DNA from: Straminergon stramineum
Lineage: Eukaryota; Streptophyta; Bryopsida; Hypnales; Calliergonaceae
Assembly: GCA_963920665.1 (NCBI GenBank)
Contig: OY987271.1
Span: forward strand, 498,501-562,500
Length of the DNA stretch: 64,000 nucleotides
Direction of reading: 5' to 3'
A model generated the notes under the pieces. It had not been told where the DNA came from and did no database searches. It saw nothing but the letters and a program-made list of their open reading frames with translations. A program made the position numbers and the translations under genes. Positions 37,230 through 50,295 of this stretch are shown here, in pieces (within the stretch, counting starts at the first letter, position 1; each line of letters begins with the position of its first letter).

Positions 37230-37533
37230 CCCCTAAAAGACCAACATGTATTTTTGGGTTTCATAGCAATTTGGGGCAAGTACTTGTGACTGGAGATTTC
37301 CATATTTTTGGCCCAAATTTTAATAGAAGGTGGGGAATGAGGAATATCTTTCATATGCATTAAATTTCATGACATTTGGAAATATGAGTCAAAAGTTATG
37401 GCCTAATGTGTTATTTTTTCCCGTAAATGGGTAGTCTGAGCAAATTAGAAAAAATCACTTTTTTCATAAACAAAAAATTTAAAATTTAAAATTTAAATTT
37501 TTTTAAATTTTTTTTTAAATTTAAAAAAAATTT

Positions 37534-37593
<60 letters not shown>

Positions 37594-37971
37594 CTGTGTG
37601 TGTGTGTGTGTGTATGTGTGTGTATTTTTTGTTTGTAGGTACTTATGGATTATTGGAAAAAAGATACAAAGAAGCACCACAATTTTGGACATATTTTTAT
37701 TACAAATGTAACCTTGTGAAGTGCAGCTACACTATTCTTTTGCAAAGCCCAAAAAATGATTTTAGTGAATTTGAATGCTTATATCTTGCAATACACGTGG
37801 TGGAAATTTCTGAAATTTTTACCACATGTTCTCAAGTTAGCATACTACAAGATCCTATGGTTACATGTGTCAAAAAATGGTTTTTAAAAAAAATTATTCC
37901 TTGTACAATTGTACTAAAAATGGTAGTTTGGGAACATTTTCAATGAAAACATAGTCATGGAACTTTAGGGA
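37230..37971 (+). mobile_element. Family A TTAA element, copy A5
   Basis: Flanked by TTAA at 37226-37229 and 37972-37975, with ends CCCCTAAAAGACC and AACTTTAGGGA. It is shortened, and its centre is replaced by an A/T-rich palindromic run and a long compound microsatellite. Confidence 0.8.
37539..37622. repeat. Compound microsatellite (TC)n(TA)n(TG)n
   Basis: About 17 TC units, then about 10 TA units, then about 10 TG units with one interruption, all inside copy A5. It is preceded by 'aaatttaaaatttaaa'-type runs. Confidence 0.95.
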
Positions 37972-38557
37972 TTAACTTAATAGTACAAAGATTTCTTATT
38001 CTAATCAATTGAAGTATACAACATGCTTAACTTATTAGTACTTGTACTAATGTACCAATTTAACTATGTTAATTGTAGTATATGATTTGTCCTTGCCAAT
38101 ATTCATCATAGAGTGCACTAGCTTATAAGGTTTTCTAATAAATCAATTGGTACATAGAATAATTGAAAAGAATTAACGGTTATGACAAACTCATACAAGA
38201 TAGAGACACAAATGTGTTAAAGAAATTGGACTTATCATAAGTCACATTGCCTTACTTGTCAAATGATTTGGGACTTCTCAAGGGGGCCATTCTATTTGTA
38301 ATGAAGGCAAATTAAGTGAGTGGATACCCTACTACCCTAACTTTGACTTTCTCTCAAAAGTGACTTCATGTTGGGTTTTGTGACATCAGCAATGGCCTAA
38401 TAAATGCAACATGGATTCAAATTCAAAACGTCATCCAGTGTAACTGGCAAAAACTAAATTACATGACATATTTTTTTTACAACTATAGTAAGGATGACAA
38501 AATCAAAGGTGTGGCTTTTGAAGGGCTCTTGTGTGTTAAAACTGGCACCCAGGTTAA

Positions 38558-39812
38558 CCCCTCAAGGACCAAGTCTCTCCTTGGGGGACATTGCAAGGTT
38601 CAAGCAAGTTCCTAAGATCTTAGTTCACTATTTGATGTGATTTTTTGAAATTTTTTTTGAATATAGGAAAATGCATTAGTTTCTTGGGAATATAATTTTT
38701 ATTCCAATCAATGACAGGAGAAAGATTTATGACACATAAGCTCAAAAAGCAAAAAAATCATACAAAACTCAAAATAAAATTTTCATTTTTCTTCTCTTAT
38801 AGAAAATACAATATCTACTTGGAAAGATTTGATTCATTCCATTTGGACCAATGATGAGAAAGTTATGGAGAGTCTTATTTGGGGGACAATTTGGGCATCT
38901 TTATCAAAAATTAACTAATAGGATTCATTTTTGAACTCCATTTTCACAATTAGAAAACAAAGTTTAACATAGTTTAATTTCCTTGCTACAACAATCTTAT
39001 TGTTGCGATGAGAGTGTTACAATCCCATCTTAGAACCATTAAAGATTTAGTTTTTCCTTCTATCGAGTACTCACTTCCATAGAAAAATCTTTTAAACAAT
39101 GAAAATTAAGTGATTTAAAAAAAAATCCAAACCCTCAATTCAATTCTTCAATACAAATTCTTTTAAATTCAAAATCTATAGTACAAAAATTTTAAGTTAA
39201 AAAGACTTAAAGTCAAAAAATCTAGTCACAAAAGGTACCAAAAAAAGTTGTTTTCTTCACTTTAAATGCGAGATATATTGCAAAGCATTAGGGGAGAATG
39301 TAACCCATTGAAAGGCTTTGAGATTTCTCACTAATTTTAGTACTAATTGAAGAGAGTATGAGATTGTCCACATCATCATTATATACTACCACCACAAAGG
39401 AACACTAAAGATTGGTAGTGGCTACTTGGCATGTGAAAATTTATGGGAGGCGTGTGCTAGCCATCATCCATGACTAAATTAAGAAATTGTGGAGATGGAT
39501 TGGGTAATGGAGATGAGATTGTGGAGATGTATTTGGTAATCAAGACGAATATTTGAATCCATCATGCCTATAAATCTTGGCCTGATTTGTGAGTTGAGAA
39601 GGCTCTTTCCCACCTAATTTTTTTTTCTCTATAAAGGAGCCCTTTCTTGGATTCAATTCTCCCTTGATGGTTTTTGAAATTTCTTCCACATATTCTTACA
39701 TTTGTCTAGTGCAAGATCCTATGTTTAGATATGCAAATAAAAAAGTTAAAAGTTAAATGAAATTTTGAGTATTTTTTTAACCCACCCAAAAAAGACTTTG
39801 ATTCTTTAGGGA
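38558..39812 (+). mobile_element. Family A-like TTAA element, copy A6 (diverged, 1255 bases)
   Basis: Flanked by exact TTAA (38554-38557 and 39813-39816), with ends CCCCTCAAGGACC and TCTTTAGGGA. Only parts resemble family A ('gatgagaaagttatggagag', 'gatttgattcattccatttg', 'gtgcaagatcctatg'). It is longer than the others and may be a distinct subfamily. Confidence 0.65.
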
Positions 39813-40730
39813 TTAATGGATCGCTAGAGTAAACTTGTCATTTACTGCACATATCCAAAAAAAACACAACATTCATTGCCATTTACCAAACACTAACTAT
39901 GCGATGCAACTACCAATTCAATTGCAATAAGAACAAAATTTTGTATCACTGCCCAATGACTGCATATTGTGTGGTGAAGGGTTGTAAGGAATTTTTAACT
40001 GGATTTTAGCTTCATCCCCTTTAAATTGCAATAAAATTTATAAGAAAAAATATCTTTGAATTTTATTTTTCACATGTGAATCTTCACATGACATTAATTA
40101 TCATGCCAAATTTCAAAATATGCAAGTCTCTATATTTTTTAGGAGAAAGAAATGAATTTTGTTTGTGTTGTGATTGGCAAGTTTACTCTAGGTGGCCCAT
40201 TCTTTCTACTTACAAAGTTTTACAATAGTCCACTTATGTTGCTTGTTGGTCCCCCTTCTACTTGCCTTCCCTTTAACTAGGGTGTTGTTTTGTATTTTAT
40301 TCCGTGCCTTTTGAATAAAAGCCCTTTGCGTCCCTCCCTCAACAATCACTTTGAAAATTCTAGTAGGATGACATCTTTTAAATTTTAATAAAATGTCACA
40401 ATGAACAATGAAGATAACTGAAAACATAACATTCAATAACATACACTGTTAACTACCTTGGTTCTTTGGTAGATGGTGTGGAATATATCACAACCAACAA
40501 CAGTTCATCAATAGCTAAGTGGACATGTGAAGGCCCAATGTGATGAGCAAGATCCATGAATGAAGGCAATGGATATGAAGGCTATTGAATGTTATGAGAG
40601 AAGGAGGCAAAGAAGTTGTTGTGTAGGGAATATTTTTGCAAATAGAAATCCCAAACCAGAAGTTGGAACATTTACTTCAATCTACTCAAAAGGGGCTAGG
40701 GTAAACTAAACCCCTCATTCACCTTGCATT

Positions 40731-40900
40731 TTACATGTGGAAAAACATAGGAATTTTTAACTTTCCACCCATGACAAAATTTAGAGATTTCAAATTCAAA
40801 TTTGGAATTAGTGGGCCCAAATTAGGTAGGTGAGGTGAAGAAATACAAAACCAACATAATACAATATAGGGTGTAAATTTTTATATTTACCCTTAGTTGG
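40731..40900 (+). repeat. Family E short repeat, copy 10
   Basis: A diverged copy: 'tggaaaaacataggaatttt' at the start, 'gtgggcccaaattaggtagg' in the core and 'tatttacccttagttgg' at the end, followed by 'gggttcaattcgccttgg'. Confidence 0.5.
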
Positions 40901-41826
40901 GGGATGAGGGTTCAATTCGCCTTGGCCCCCCAAAGGTTCATGACAACATGAAAGTATGTTAGGATACAATCTAGGACTGAAAATTTTGAGATTCAATGTT
41001 TTGTATCAAAAAAATTCTATTGTAGTGGACATGGCGACATATGATATCACTGTTCAAATGCCTCAAAGAAGCTTGGGTGAAAGAGATATAAAATTCCGCA
41101 ATTTTGCCTTTTAAGTCTTTTTTTACATACCTCAATGTACATTGCTTTTGGGCTATATGATCCTCAACTTCAAACACTTTTTATATTCCAAGAGAGTCCA
41201 AGTAACTTACTCAGCACTAACAATTCAAAGAAGCACTTGACATATGGGCAATTCCACATGGCTATATTTATGACTATAGTTAGTTGAGGTATATTTGTTG
41301 TTATTTTGTATTCCAAATTTCTACACCTTATTACGGTGGATTTACATTAGTCAAAATTTTTTGAGCAAATACAATGACAATTAATTCACAACTCTCCATT
41401 TCTATTGTTCTTTTAGTACCCTTGCATGCACAAACCAATACAATTCATACACGAAAGAGACAAAATATAGAAAGAAGGCACCTCTTTATTTTCATTGTCC
41501 ACGCTGGGCCTATATCACAAGTCTCAACTCAAAGCTAACTCCTACATAAAATTAGGAATGCCTAATTGTTTCAATGTAAGCTTTAAATACTAGGTTATTT
41601 GCTACAATATTTATTAAATGATCATAGCACTACCCTAATAACTTGTCTTATGACTAGCACTGCTTTTGCACTACCATCATTGACCTTTATGAAGGTTTAT
41701 ATAAAAGATGCCCCAGAAATTACATTTAATAGCTTTGAACCTTATAATCTCTCAAACCACAAACAATCTTGTGATTAAATTTTTACTGTAGGTAAGATAA
41801 TGGTCATAGATGAATGTAAGATCTTT
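40901..41826. other. Intergenic DNA, nothing recognised
   Basis: AT-rich sequence without gene, RNA or bordered repeat that can be supported. The tract 39817-40730 before copy E10 is likewise empty. Confidence 0.4.
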
Positions 41827-41830
41827 TTAA

Positions 41831-42775
41831 CCCCTAAAGGACCAAACGGTGTTTTTTGGCAACATAGCAATTTCGGGCAGCTCACTATGGATGGAATTTT
41901 TATTTTTTTTCTTTGAAATTTTCAAACAACATTTGCCCGAGGAGTAGCTTCAAGACCCAATAATTTTCATAACTTTTGAATACATGGTTAAAAAGTTATT
42001 GTATGATATGTTGTTTTCATTGCTCGGCGGGCAACCTGGGCAGCAAAAAAAACTTCTTTAAAAATCACTTTTTAAAAAAATAAAAATTTGAAATCTATTT
42101 TCCTGATTTTTATGTATATGAAAAGATTTGAATAATTCCATTTTGATTTATGAGATGAAAGTTATGAAGAGTTTTAGTTGTGGGTAGTTTGTGGGTAGTA
42201 ATGGAATCTCTATTCTAAAATAAACTTTGAAGACCTTTATTTCACTCAATTTTTAATATTTTTGGAAAAAATTAAAAACGTGAGGTATAGGTTGTTTATT
42301 ACAAAAATTTAACCATTGGGATTGGCATTTTTCAATTCCATAAATAAATTATTAACAATTTAGCATTTTGAATCATTCTCTACTTCTTTCAACTTACTAT
42401 TTTTTCCCTATATGTTGTACAATTCCAAATGATCTACATTTTTTCAAGCATGTAGCCAACATGATTTGAAGAATGAATCCAAAGAGTTACAACCATTTGG
42501 GACATTTTTTCATAATGATCTGACCTTGTGGAGTTCATCTACCCGGATTTTTGCAGGGCCAGAAAAAGGCTTTTTGTCACTTCAAATGCTAATATCTTGC
42601 AATCTACACGGTGGAAATTTCTGAAATTTTTACCACATCTTCTCAAAACAGTTTAATACAAGATCCTATGGTTACATTTGTCCAAAAATGTATTTTTTCT
42701 AAAATTTGGTACTTGTACTAGAGATGACAGTTTTGGAGCGTTTTTGGTGAAAACATGGTCAAATACCTTTAGGGG
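41831..42775 (+). mobile_element. Family A TTAA element, copy A7
   Basis: A 945-base element with exact TTAA on both sides (41827-41830, 42776-42779), and ends CCCCTAAAGGACC and CCTTTAGGGG. With A3 and A2 it is one of the best preserved copies. Confidence 0.9.
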
Positions 42776-42779
42776 TTAA

Positions 42780-43904
42780 TGAATGGAATTTTGAAAAATG
42801 TCTTCATATTTTTGCTATGTCTTGATTTCAACACATGTCCCCTTCTTAACCAAATCCACATCTTCAACACACAAATCCTTTAGGGATTAAAAGACACACT
42901 AAATAAACAAAAAACAAAATTGAAAACAAAGAAATATTAATTCTATTTAAGGTGTAAGATTCCATTTTAACCAATGAAGACTTTGAAGGTTAATGATATT
43001 TGTACAAGTGCCACAATGTATTTGACTATAAGTACATTGAATAGGGATATTAAAGGGACCAAGAAATTAAAGAGATTGATTGTGGAAAACTGTAGATGTT
43101 TGAAACGTGATGTACATCCCTTGGACACTTCAATAACTACTAATGTACAATAAGGTAGATATCTATATTGTGTGAAATGTCGATTAATTAATATCAGTCC
43201 CCTTAATACCCCTATTCAGTGTAGAAGTTGTCTAATATAAGTTTAGATCATGACCCATAGGAGAGATTAATATAAATGCACTAGAATTTTTTTGAATAAA
43301 TATCTTAACATGGTTCCTACTATGAAATTATTTCATTCTTCTTGAATCTTGTTGGAAATTGAAACAAGAGTCTATATTTTTTTAGCTTGTATACTTGAAC
43401 ACTAAAGAAATGAAGTATGTATTTGATTGTTGAAAGTAATTGTACCCAAAATCAATCCTAGGCTTTTATGAATGGAGACAATATATCAAATTAATTGTCT
43501 TCCAAACATAGTGGGGTCTAAACAATTAATGTAAGGACATCGTTAATATAATATCAACCTAAACATCAACTTTATTATCTTTTGAAATGAATTGGGAACT
43601 ACTTCACCTTCTAAATGTAAGACTTTCTCTTTACTACCCATCTTTTGATGCCATTTTGATAGTAGAGGCCATTTCAAAGTCATTTTTTCAATCACTTTGA
43701 TTTGGGGTTGGAATGTAGGTTGATACCAAATTCTCTCTATAGCATTTCCATGCACTATATTCATATGCCATGAAGATCTTGATGAGTGTCACAAGAATTC
43801 CAAAGCCTAATTATGTATGTCAGAATTTGTATCTCCTACACTAACTTTGTAAGAACTATTTTTTGGCATTGGATATGGCCATCAATCCAATTGAAGGGGA
43901 GAAG
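42780..43904. other. Intergenic DNA, nothing recognised
   Basis: AT-rich. 'cctttagggattaa' at 42884-42897 resembles the right end of a TTAA element, but no matching left end or body was found. Confidence 0.4.
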
Positions 43905-43908
43905 TTAA

Positions 43909-44490
43909 CCCCTTAGCACTCTGATGTCTAGATTCTAGATGATGAACACATTGAAAGCAAATTCTCTTTCTTATAATTGCTTGGATGAGAGATCCTAATT
44001 TGTAGAGATACTTTATCAAGTTGTTGTCATATCTAGTGTTTGGATTTGGTGTTACTAGAGTACTCATTTTTCTAAAATTACAAATGGTGAAGTATATCAA
44101 ATAGTTGGCAAAGCCAAAATTGCATTTACTCTAGTTCAAAACTGGATTTGCAAAAATGAGGTCATAGATTTTAAAGAACATAAAAATTTCAAAAAAATCA
44201 CCATGTGAAGAGAACCTCATTTCAAATCCATTCCAATAAATTCTACTGAAAAATGATAATATTTTGCTTGTAATCAAATTGAGAATAAATTTTGAAATTT
44301 TCCTTTTAAAGTTTACAAAAAAAATATTGGTGATGGCATTGGTGAATCTAACCATATAATCTTTGAAAGGAATCTAAAACTCACATTCTATAACTTTTCT
44401 TTGTATATCAATTCCAAAATATTCTTCCAAAGAATACTTTATAATGAAATTTCTTAAACCATCAATTCTAGAGAGGACTTTGTAAGCTTA
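43909..44490 (+). mobile_element. Family D TTAA element, copy D1
   Basis: Begins TTAA-CCCCTTAGCACTCTGATG (TTAA 43905-43908). The body matches 49569-50144: 'ttggatttggtgttactaga', 'aaaattgcatt', 'aggtcatagattttaaa', 'gaagagaacctcatttc', 'gtgaatctaaccatat'. The right border is decayed near 44490. Confidence 0.7.
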
Positions 44491-47400
44491 CATGTAGGAG
44501 TTACATGCCGGTTTTGATTCATTTTGAAAGATAGATCTCCTCTAAGTTAGCCTTATTCAAATGCCATGCTTCCCGCCTTCCATGATGTGGAGACGTTTGA
44601 GATCCTCCCTACAAACAATAGGAATAGTCATACCTTCTTCACCCCATTTTCAATCATTATAGAAAGGGAACATGGTGCTCTCTCATTGGCTCTCGTGGCT
44701 TGTGGAGATCCCATTCTATAAAGATTGAGAATGGTCATCCTTCTCAATCTGGAGGAGAAGAATGGGCATGAAGAACATTTCTTCATAGAAGTTTTCATCT
44801 TGTTGCTACTGATTCTCATCCCTCTGTTGCATTTTGGTATTTCTTCATCGCAAGTTTTGTTTGGATTTTGCATGTTGCTTGTGCATCTTGAGTTAACACC
44901 TTCATTATGCATTTTGAACTACCTACATTGCCTGCATGTCCATTGCGGAAACTACGACAATAAATCTCGTCCTCCAATTCTCCATTATCATTTTTCTCAC
45001 CAACAAAAGGGGTGTCACACCTTCTTCACTGTTTTTGGCTCTTTAGTAATTGGTTCCTCTTTTCTCTCCACAACTTCTCATTTTTCATAAAAATTTCTTT
45101 TTCGGAGAAAGTATAATTACCCCCAACGAATCATGTCAAATAAATAATTTAGACTAGCCTTTTCAAAACAAGGAACTATAGTACTAGAGGCTTCATTCAT
45201 ACACTAGCACTAGAAACTTAGAGTGAAGAAGCTGAAATTGTGATTTGGAGACATGTTTTTTTTCAATTTTTAATTCTTTCAAGTGGCTAGATTTTTGAGC
45301 AAGTAACTATTCAAACTTCTTCATAGTAGCTTAGCTTTTGTCAAAGCAAAGGCCTCAGTCTACTACTTTTGTTTAGAGCCAATAAAGTATAGTGGTATAT
45401 GACCTTTTTCCCACCAACGCCCTATTTCTACAAGAGAGGGGGACCTATTTTCAGGAATGAGGGGAATATGATGTTGACCAAGGCCTTCATTATTGTGTGA
45501 TGAATATCACATTGACATCTAATGAAGTTGCTAGGACCAATTTTTATTTTTGCTCTTCTCCGAAATAGGTTTGTCTATAGAATGACAACAAGTTAGACTA
45601 TAATCTACACTTTGTAAATTTCTTCTAATTCCAAACTTGATGGAAAATTAGCAAAAAATACTGCCATCTTCATTATTTCTATTGCCTAATTGGAGAAAAT
45701 TATCTCCACCCCCACCCCCATCATCGCTCAATTGGACATATGCTAAAACGCTTTACAATGTCGGAAATAGATCATATACTTTAATTGTCCAACTTGCCAT
45801 CATTGAAAGCCCTTGCAATTCTTTAGCGCTCTTAGATCCTACTTATTGTCAATATACTTGTCTAGGGGTGGCAATACTTTAACCTACTATATCAACCTTA
45901 AGATTTATTGGTGGTAGTGTCATTTGTTTGCTCTGTGGATAGAAGGGTAGGAGCCTTGTATAGACAAAAGTTGCATCTATAGTGAATATTAGAAAGTTTG
46001 AGTAGCTTGCTACTTGAAAAGTGAGCTATTATTTCCTAGACAAAGATTATTGTAATATAAACATTTTTTGAAATTTATCTCATAGAATTTCTGACAAAGT
46101 ACCATTTAATATAACTTGTGTGTTTTACTTTTCTTAATCCCTATATGTCTTGGTGCCCAAACATGGTCTTATAGAATTGTTGAGTTTGTTGTAACTTCAC
46201 TTTTCTATATAGACAAAGAGTTTTTCTAGACACTTCATCATGCCAAACTTTGAATTTAATCTCTTAAGGACCCATGTTTGTTCAAGGAACAACAACATGA
46301 TGTTTGGTAGAGGGAGATGAAGTAAACCATGTATGTGTGTTTCTAAAATTTTGACATAAGGTGGAGACATTCACCTCCTATGTAGGAATTGCCTTGAAGT
46401 CAATCCACTACTAGATCATAGGTTATTGTGCCTAAAAGAAATTAGATGTATCTTACAACTTTGTACAAGGTTCTAGGTAGCTTAGGTGGGGTGTACAAAA
46501 AAATTGTTGCCAAAAAAATTAGTAGTTTTGGCCTCTTTTATTACAATAGGTTGACAAAATGTGTGTGCGTGCATACTTACACGAGTTTGTTTTATGCTCG
46601 GTTTTATGTAGGAGGGCTTGCAACAAAGAGGGGTTAGGGTTTACCCTCCAAAGTACCAAATACCCACTCACTAAGGGACAATCGGAAAAAAATCAAGCAA
46701 TTCAAGCAATTTTAGCATCTTTTGTATTTCCTCATCATGAAATTTGGCATGCATGTAACTAGCATGATATAACAATTCATTGTTAAAAAAATCATTTAAT
46801 GCAAAAATTCCATTCTAAAGGGAGGAAAGGCTCTATTAACCCTGCTTGGTAAGTTGAAATCAAAACTATTTAGTCTAATTACAAACACTATTCTTTTGGA
46901 ATTTGTACTCCTAAAATTCTTGAATTTTTTCCACATTCCAAAAGTTTTCACCATTCGTATTTAAAAAAATCCTCATTGTACAAGAAATCATCAAAAAAGG
47001 ATTAGTGTATTGTTAGATTACTTGATCTCTTTGTATTACAAGGTGATTTAGAGCAAGATAGACCCATTATTTGCTAACAAAATTCTACTCGAGTGCACCT
47101 AATAAGATATAGTACTTGATGGTTAGAGTCTTAATTTTGTATAGAACAATATTTTTACTCCAAATAGGCTTGAAGTTAGATGACCTCCTTTTGCATGAAT
47201 GATAGATGAGAAGTTTATTTTCCAACTTCAAATATTATAATCTTTCATTCCACTCTCAAAATGCTTGAGATTTTTTCCACATTGTCATAATATTCTACTA
47301 CTCTTTTATATGGTTGAGGTTAATACAAGGTTTCTATTTTCAAATTTGGCCAATGCACTAAAAAATGGCAGCTTTTTACAATTTCTCTTGAAAAACTTTA

Positions 47401-47583
47401 GGGATTTAAGTATTGCTTATTTACATCTTGTGTGTGTGTAATTTGAAGTTTGCATCATTATTGATTGTTTCTCATGTTTTCAAGATTTTCTTTATACATG
47501 TCAATTCTCTTATTTAAATTTACAAAAAATGACAATTTTTTGTCCATGTCTTTCACATGGGCTACAATGTCATTATGAAGAGC
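44491..47583. other. Intergenic DNA, no supported gene
   Basis: The 121-codon frame at 44725-45090 and other short frames show no recognisable domain. No bordered repeat was identified. Confidence 0.35.
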
Positions 47584-47632
47584 AAATTTTATCATGCGTG
47601 ACAAATAAAAAAATTTCAGGGTTTTCCCTTGC
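47584..47632 (-). repeat. Family E fragment
   Basis: 'ttttatcatgcgtgacaaat' through 'cagggttttcccttgcgga' is one terminus of family E. It is followed by the recurrent flank 'gaggggtcaatccaccccgg' and, at 47688, by 'aagaggctcgtcata'. Confidence 0.6.
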
Positions 47633-47955
47633 GGACCAGCGAGGGGTCAATCCACCCCGGCCGGCAAAACCACTCCCCCCCCGCAAAGAGGCTCGTCATA
47701 CTTCCAACTATAATAAGCTCGGCAGTCAACTGAATGTCTCCTTCCTTCCGTCCTTCCCTCCCTGGCGGGCTTCCGGGCTTCCGGGCTTCCAGATTGGCCT
47801 GCCGCCTGCCTGATGAGGTTGGCACTTGGCAAGAGCTCAATGGCCCAACTGGTGCATGCACGCCTTCCACATGGCACTAAGTTAGGACAGACAGATTCCT
47901 CACATGCCCCCCACATGAGTGAGTGACTGATGATCCTTTGGAAGCTTAGCTAAGC

Positions 47956-47997
47956 TTCCCTTCCCTTCCCTTCCCTTCCCTTCCCTTCCCTTCCCTT
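47956..47997. repeat. (TTCCC)n microsatellite
   Basis: Eight tandem TTCCC units, in a GC-richer block (47640-48400) that also holds an (ACAGG)n run at 48312-48336. Confidence 0.95.
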
Positions 47998-48649
47998 AAT
48001 AAGAAGAGAAATAAGTTAATATCTTCTCGGAACGTATTATTAATAACTTCAGTAAAATCTACAGTAGTCCAACTTCACTTTTCACTTTAAGGCGGAACGG
48101 ACGGAAGGGAAAAGGCGGGGGACTGACTGACTGACCCTGGCTGGCTGCACATTGACATTGAACAATCAACATTCAACAGTGATCATGGGAACCATTAACT
48201 TAAAAAGAAGGGAACTTAACGGGCGTAGGGTAAGATAGGTCTCCTCAGGCCTCACAACTCACAAGCACGACACGTGGCAGAAACAGACACCCAACTGAAC
48301 TGAAGAAATCTACAGGACAGGACAGGACAGGACAGGAAGCTTTACTTACACGACCAGTTCGGTAACTTCGGTTGGCCCGGGACAATAAGCTACACTGAAT
48401 AGTGAAATTAGGTTGCCCCTCACTAATTTCTCGACATTTGACACTAAATAAATATTTACAATTATTGTATGAGAATGAACTACTTTTGAATTTCATATCG
48501 CTGTATTTGGGACTCATGAACCTCCATGTGTACAAATGGAAATATTTTTAGAAATGTTTATTGACTTTGATGGCTTGTAAAGTAACATTCTTGGGGTAAG
48601 GCAATCTAATTGTTAAGGCAACCTAATTTCACTATTTAGTGTAAGTTAA

Positions 48650-49230
48650 CCCTAGAAGAACGGGCCCATGACCACTGATTTCAAGCCTCCCTATCCAGCA
48701 CTTTACTTTATTTTTTGCCGTTTTGCAACTAGATATGAATGAATGAATTTATTTTATTTTATTTTACTTTATTTTTCAAAGATGAGGTCATATGTACACT
48801 ATGAGTCCTAAAAATTTCAAATTGTTTTGGAAAAAAATGAAATTACTATGAATTTCTTAAGGAATAAAATGAAGAAAATTCATATCAAATACAAAATATA
48901 CTCAAAAAATCTTGAACTTGATAAGCTTCATTTCATTACAATAGTTGAACTCAAATTAAAAAAATATCATTTTTATGGCTGAAATTCACATCAAGAGAAA
49001 ATAGCAAGAAATGGTCAAAATACACTACAAGGGTGATCCGTTTTTTAAGCATCTTCTTTTTTAGAAAAATCAAAAATACCAAAATGAGGGAATTTGCAAT
49101 ACTATTCATTGAAAATATACTCAAGTACCCTCCAAATAAAAAAATTGGAGGAAAAAACATTTTTTTCCATCCTATAATCTCAAGTGAAGTCATCCATCGG
49201 ACACTTATTATCTGTAGCGTCCTTCTAGGG
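48650..49230. mobile_element. Family G TTAA element
   Basis: A 581-base element with exact TTAA on both sides (48646-48649 and 49231-49234). Its terminal inverted repeats are CCCTAGAAGAACG and, read from the other end, CCCTAGAAGGACG. These resemble the canonical piggyBac end CCCTAGAAAG. No transposase is encoded. It is the only member of this family in the window. Confidence 0.82.
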
Positions 49231-49349
49231 TTAAGTTATGTTAACTTACTATAGTTAAGTGACCAACCGTGAGTTAGGACTGGGAAGTCTGTCAGTCTTC
49301 ACTTCTCCTTGCTCCAAAACAATAATCGGAGACAAGCATAGTTATTTAA

Positions 49350-49565
49350 CCCTTAAAGGACTATCATGTGACCATGGAAATCATTGCTTCTGGAACAGTG
49401 TGACATCATTTACTTTAACAAATAAAAATAAATACTCAATGGAGGTTAAACTAAACTACAAGATCTCTCCTTTTGGCACAAAATTCCAAAATTCCATAGA
49501 TGAACAATTGCACTTTTGTCCTACATAGGAAGATTCTTTGTTATCCATTGGTCACAAAACATCCT
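49350..49565 (+). mobile_element. Family C TTAA element, right end missing
   Basis: Starts TTAA-CCCTTAAAGGACTATC (TTAA 49346-49349) and follows family C through 'caattgcacttttgtcctac' and 'ggtcacaaaacatcc'. It then breaks into family D at a TTGA. Confidence 0.75.
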
Positions 49566-49568
49566 TGA

Positions 49569-50144
49569 CCTAAGTGCTCCCATGTCCATTTGGGGGATGA
49601 TGAACAAATTGAAACTCAAGTTTCATCCTCCTTGTTATTTGGATGAAAGCCATCTTAATTTGTGGAGATACTTCATCAAATTGTTGTCCTATCTAATGGT
49701 TGGATTTGGTGTTACTAGAATATATATTTTCTAAAATTACAAATGTGTAAGTATGTCAAGTGGTTGCCCAAGCCAAAATTGCATTGATTGTAGTTCAAAA
49801 CGGGATTTGCAAAAGTGAGGTCATAGATTTTAAAAACACAAAAATTTCAAAAAATCATCATGTGAAGAGAACCTCATTTCAAATCCATTACAACAAGTTT
49901 TACTCAAAAAATGATAATATTTTGTTTATAATTGAATTCTAAAGGAATTTTCAAATTTCCCTTTTAAGATTTATAAAAACATATTGGTGATAGCATTAGT
50001 GAATCTAACCATATGGATAGAATCTACAACTCAAAATCCTACAACTTATATTTGTATACCAATTCCAAAATATTCTTCCAAATAGCATTTTATAGGGATG
50101 TTTTCAAATCATCAATTTTGGGGAAAATTCTAGACGTTTAGGGG
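49569..50144 (+). mobile_element. Family D TTAA element, copy D2
   Basis: Flanked by TTGA (49565-49568) and TTAA (50145-50148), right end GACGTTTAGGGG. Its body matches D1. It begins exactly where the preceding family C element is broken. Confidence 0.72.
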
Positions 50145-50295
50145 TTAATTCCCATGAATGTTGTAGAAATTGAACTTCACCTCAATGAAAATTCATCTTT
50201 CGTTGAGGAAGCTTCTAAAAATCATCGATATAGCAAATAGAAGGAAAATATAAGATCTACACAAATCAATAATATATATATATATATATATATAT

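Noticed and set aside
44725..45090. 121-codon frame with hydrophobic start
   Set aside because: No recognisable family, and the opposite strand is also open; treated as chance or a decayed repeat.
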